A stretch of 64,000 nt of DNA from Prevotella melaninogenica (GTDB taxonomy: Bacteria; Bacteroidota; Bacteroidia; Bacteroidales; Bacteroidaceae): positions 1,116,001-1,180,000 of the forward strand of contig NZ_AP018050.1 in the NCBI RefSeq assembly GCF_003609775.1, given 5' to 3'. The position numbers and the translations under genes were made by a program. The notes under the pieces are model-generated. The model saw only the letters and a list, made by a program, of their open reading frames with translations, did not search any database and had not been told where the DNA came from. Each line of letters starts with the position of its first letter. The first letter of the stretch is position 1. Below are positions 62,381-64,000 of this stretch, piece by piece.

Positions 62381-63100
62381 ATGAAAACCATTAAAAGGAA
62401 TCGAGTCGTTATCTATATTTCTGTTATTATAGAGATTATTTTAGTTGTACTTTGTGTCATTAAATATATCCCTGTATATAACATCTATATAGGAAAGCTG
62501 CGGGCTAAGGATCTAATTGAAAGATTAGAAAATTATAAAAAACAGCACGGAGAATATCCAGAAACTTTGAAGCCTATAGGCTTTCCAAAGGCTGAAATAG
62601 GTGAGTATGTGGAGTATAAAGGTACTTGTTATTATTATATAAGACACAGTGAATGTGACTTTGAATTGTTAATTCCTGATGGTTTAGACTCCCCTATTTA
62701 CTATTCACTCGCCGAAAAATGGTTTAGTGTCAACAGGGGTGAAATTATCAAACAGCTTACAGAACCACTTTATAAAAAATATCTATTAGCAGAGTCTTCA
62801 AATAAACTCACAACCTCAGTACGTAGCAACGTTACAAAAAGTGAGAAGGAAAACATTCCTTTCTTTAACTACACAACAGCAGACAGCATAATTTTTATTA
62901 AGAAGTTTTATGACAAGAAACATATTGCTTCAAAGGGCTTTGCTTTAGTTGACGTTAAAACTAAAAGAATAAAGCCTATTGGAGCTTGGACTATATTTAC
63001 TTACAACGGAAAGAGTTATCAAGTTACTTATGACAAAGATTCATCTAAAGGACAAATTTTATCACGTCTTTACTTGCGGGTTACGTGCTGGGGCGAGTAA
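62381..63100 (+). CDS. Unrecognised membrane-anchored protein with pilin-like segment
   Basis: 239 aa. A basic start (MKTIKRNRVVIYISVIIEII) leads into one membrane segment at about 9-29. Residues 42-62 read LIERLENYKKQHGEYPETL, a pattern also seen in type II secretion pseudopilins and related proteins (helix ending in Y-x-x-x-x-G-x-Y-P). The rest is Lys/Tyr-rich with no other recognisable motif. It lies 20 nt after the permease gene. Its C-terminus overlaps the next open frame in another phase. I do not recognise a function. Confidence 0.65.
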   Translation: MKTIKRNRVVIYISVIIEIILVVLCVIKYIPVYNIYIGKLRAKDLIERLENYKKQHGEYPETLKPIGFPKAEIGEYVEYKGTCYYYIRHSECDFELLIPDGLDSPIYYSLAEKWFSVNRGEIIKQLTEPLYKKYLLAESSNKLTTSVRSNVTKSEKENIPFFNYTTADSIIFIKKFYDKKHIASKGFALVDVKTKRIKPIGAWTIFTYNGKSYQVTYDKDSSKGQILSRLYLRVTCWGE

Positions 63101-63533
63101 ATTAGGTCTATTAACTATCTTATCTTTGATGGTATTTTCTTGTACGCATAGAAAGCCTATTGAAGTGAAGAAGCATAGAACTGATATTAGCTTTATTAAT
63201 AACCGAGATGTTCATTTTGATATCTTGTATGTGGCTTGCGATTCCTGTTTTCCTATTCACGATATTGGTTATCGTGTACGTGTAAAGTTATCCGCCAACG
63301 AGGATAGCCTTATAAGAACTATTAAGAAAGAACAATGGTTGCAACTTTTGCAGAATTCGGCAACTGATTATGCAGCCAATGCCTTGTTATATTCCCTTTA
63401 CAATCGTGATGCAATAGTTTTATTATACCATAGAGACATCGAAGATTGGAGGATGTCTATGAAGGAAGATGATATAAATTACTGGAAAGGTAATCTTCGA
63501 TTTTGTAAAGAAAATTACAAGGTTGAAAAATAA
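63027..63533 (+). CDS. Unrecognised probable lipoprotein, start uncertain
   Basis: 168 aa from ATG 63027. The segment LGLLTILSLMVFSCTHRK resembles a lipoprotein signal with a lipobox Cys, but about 24 residues precede it, so the natural start may be nearer to it or the N-terminus may be disturbed. The frame is open upstream to 62979. It overlaps the previous gene by about 74 nt in another phase, which may be a real overlap or a frameshift scar. The mature part contains DILYVACDSCFPIHDIGYRV. No family recognised. Confidence 0.5.
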   Translation, partial: LMTKIHLKDKFYHVFTCGLRAGASKLGLLTILSLMVFSCTHRKPIEVKKHRTDISFINNRDVHFDILYVACDSCFPIHDIGYRVRVKLSANEDSLIRTIKKEQWLQLLQNSATDYAANALLYSLYNRDAIVLLYHRDIEDWRMSMKEDDINYWKGNLRFCKENYKVEK

Positions 63534-63677
63534 TTGAGGCTTAATTCGATTCGAATTAAGCCTTAATTGATGTTCAAAAGGGCGTTAATTGAAGCCTTAC
63601 TAACGCCCTTTAAGAGTCGAAGTAAGCACCTTTTCTTACACGAGTTTGTAATCATTTGATTTACTTTTAGTTACAAA
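63534..63677 (-). repeat. Dispersed 3'-end repeat R1, copy 6
   Basis: Minus orientation. On the reverse complement, units start GGTGCTTACT, GGGCGTTAGT, AACGCCCTTT, AAGGCTTAAT and AAGCCTC at 22-nt steps. The outer end shows TTTGTAACTAAAAG. It begins directly after the stop codon of the preceding gene. Confidence 0.75.
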
Positions 63678-63806
63678 GGTAATTGAAAATGCTATATTCT
63701 TATCGTTTTAAGGTATAATATAAGAAAAGTATGTAAACTTTTTTCTAATCCTTATTGTGGTATTTTTAGAGTGAAAATATTACTTATAAGTTTTATGTTG
63801 TTACTT

Positions 63807-63880
63807 AGCACGCATCGTGCTATTGGTAAGCACCAATTGTGTGAGAGCCTAACACCAATGGCGCGAATGCTAAACACTTT
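63807..63880. repeat. 22-nt CAC-N5-GTG array A4
   Basis: Units start at 63807 (AGCACGCATCGTGC), 63829 (AGCACCAATTGTG) and 63851 (AACACCAATGGCG), with a trailing AACAC at 63873. The remaining positions to 64000 show no gene. Confidence 0.75.
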
Positions 63881-64000
63881 ATAAAATACTACCGCAGTGG
63901 TGTCTTTTTAAGTCTTAATTCCTACAATAGACATCTAAAGTTTATTGGGAGAAAACACCTCTCCTTCCAAGCCAACAATGGTATCAATTCTTATTTTTGT

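Overview
The window comes from a low-GC member of the Bacteroidota, most likely an oral-type Prevotella close to P. melaninogenica. The genus is inferred from protein character and gene content, not from a database search. Supporting signs are promoters of the Bacteroidota form (TTG/TTTG, 19-20 nt, TAnnTTTG), no strong Shine-Dalgarno sequences, a Rho with a very large N-terminal insertion, the lipoprotein TamL, AddAB-type recombination helicase-nucleases, a DUF4295 gene behind rpmB-rpmG, and DUF4494 and DUF4301 proteins.

Layout. 1-8.4 kb: the end of an unknown gene, rho, a DUF4301 gene, a RelA-type (p)ppGpp synthetase and a transpeptidase-only penicillin-binding protein. 8.6-19.2 kb: a GH25 lysozyme, cysE, a THUMP rRNA methyltransferase overlapping a DPP-IV-like peptidase, purD, two membrane proteins and fhs. 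19.3-23.4 kb is the most accessory part: an orphan membrane-anchored protein, a second GH25 lysozyme, a complete IS30-family element beside a strong inverted repeat, a lysozyme-fold protein with a structured leader and an SGNH esterase. 23.7-41 kb: dnaB, ispE-addA-addB, pcrA, mtgA, htpG, pepD and an OmpH/Skp-like lipoprotein. 41.7-52.5 kb: a B12-type radical SAM protein, a tRNA-Ser/Glu/Glu cluster, rpmB-rpmG-DUF4295, map-tsaD-cinA, a DUF4375-smpB-metH operon and rubredoxin. 52.7-63.5 kb: an MBL hydrolase, tamL, a TrmH-family methyltransferase with hisC, DUF4494-yggS, an aminotransferase, a FtsX/LolC-like permease and two orphan proteins.

Most genes are housekeeping. Peptidoglycan enzymes recur (transpeptidase PBP, two GH25 lysozymes, a lysozyme-fold protein, MtgA), as do RNA and translation functions (Rho, two rRNA/tRNA methyltransferases, SmpB, TsaD, Map, ribosomal proteins).

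The most unusual content is intergenic. (i) Six copies of an element of about 145 bp lie at gene 3' ends; its core is four to five 22-nt units whose register is never broken. (ii) Four arrays of 22-nt units are each centred on CAC-N5-GTG. (iii) Two arrays of a 66-bp unit (3 x 22) lie in the leaders of two unlinked genes or operons. Their two predicted hairpins differ between loci by compensating base changes. I know of no named family that matches these. Together they are the best candidate here for an undescribed system.
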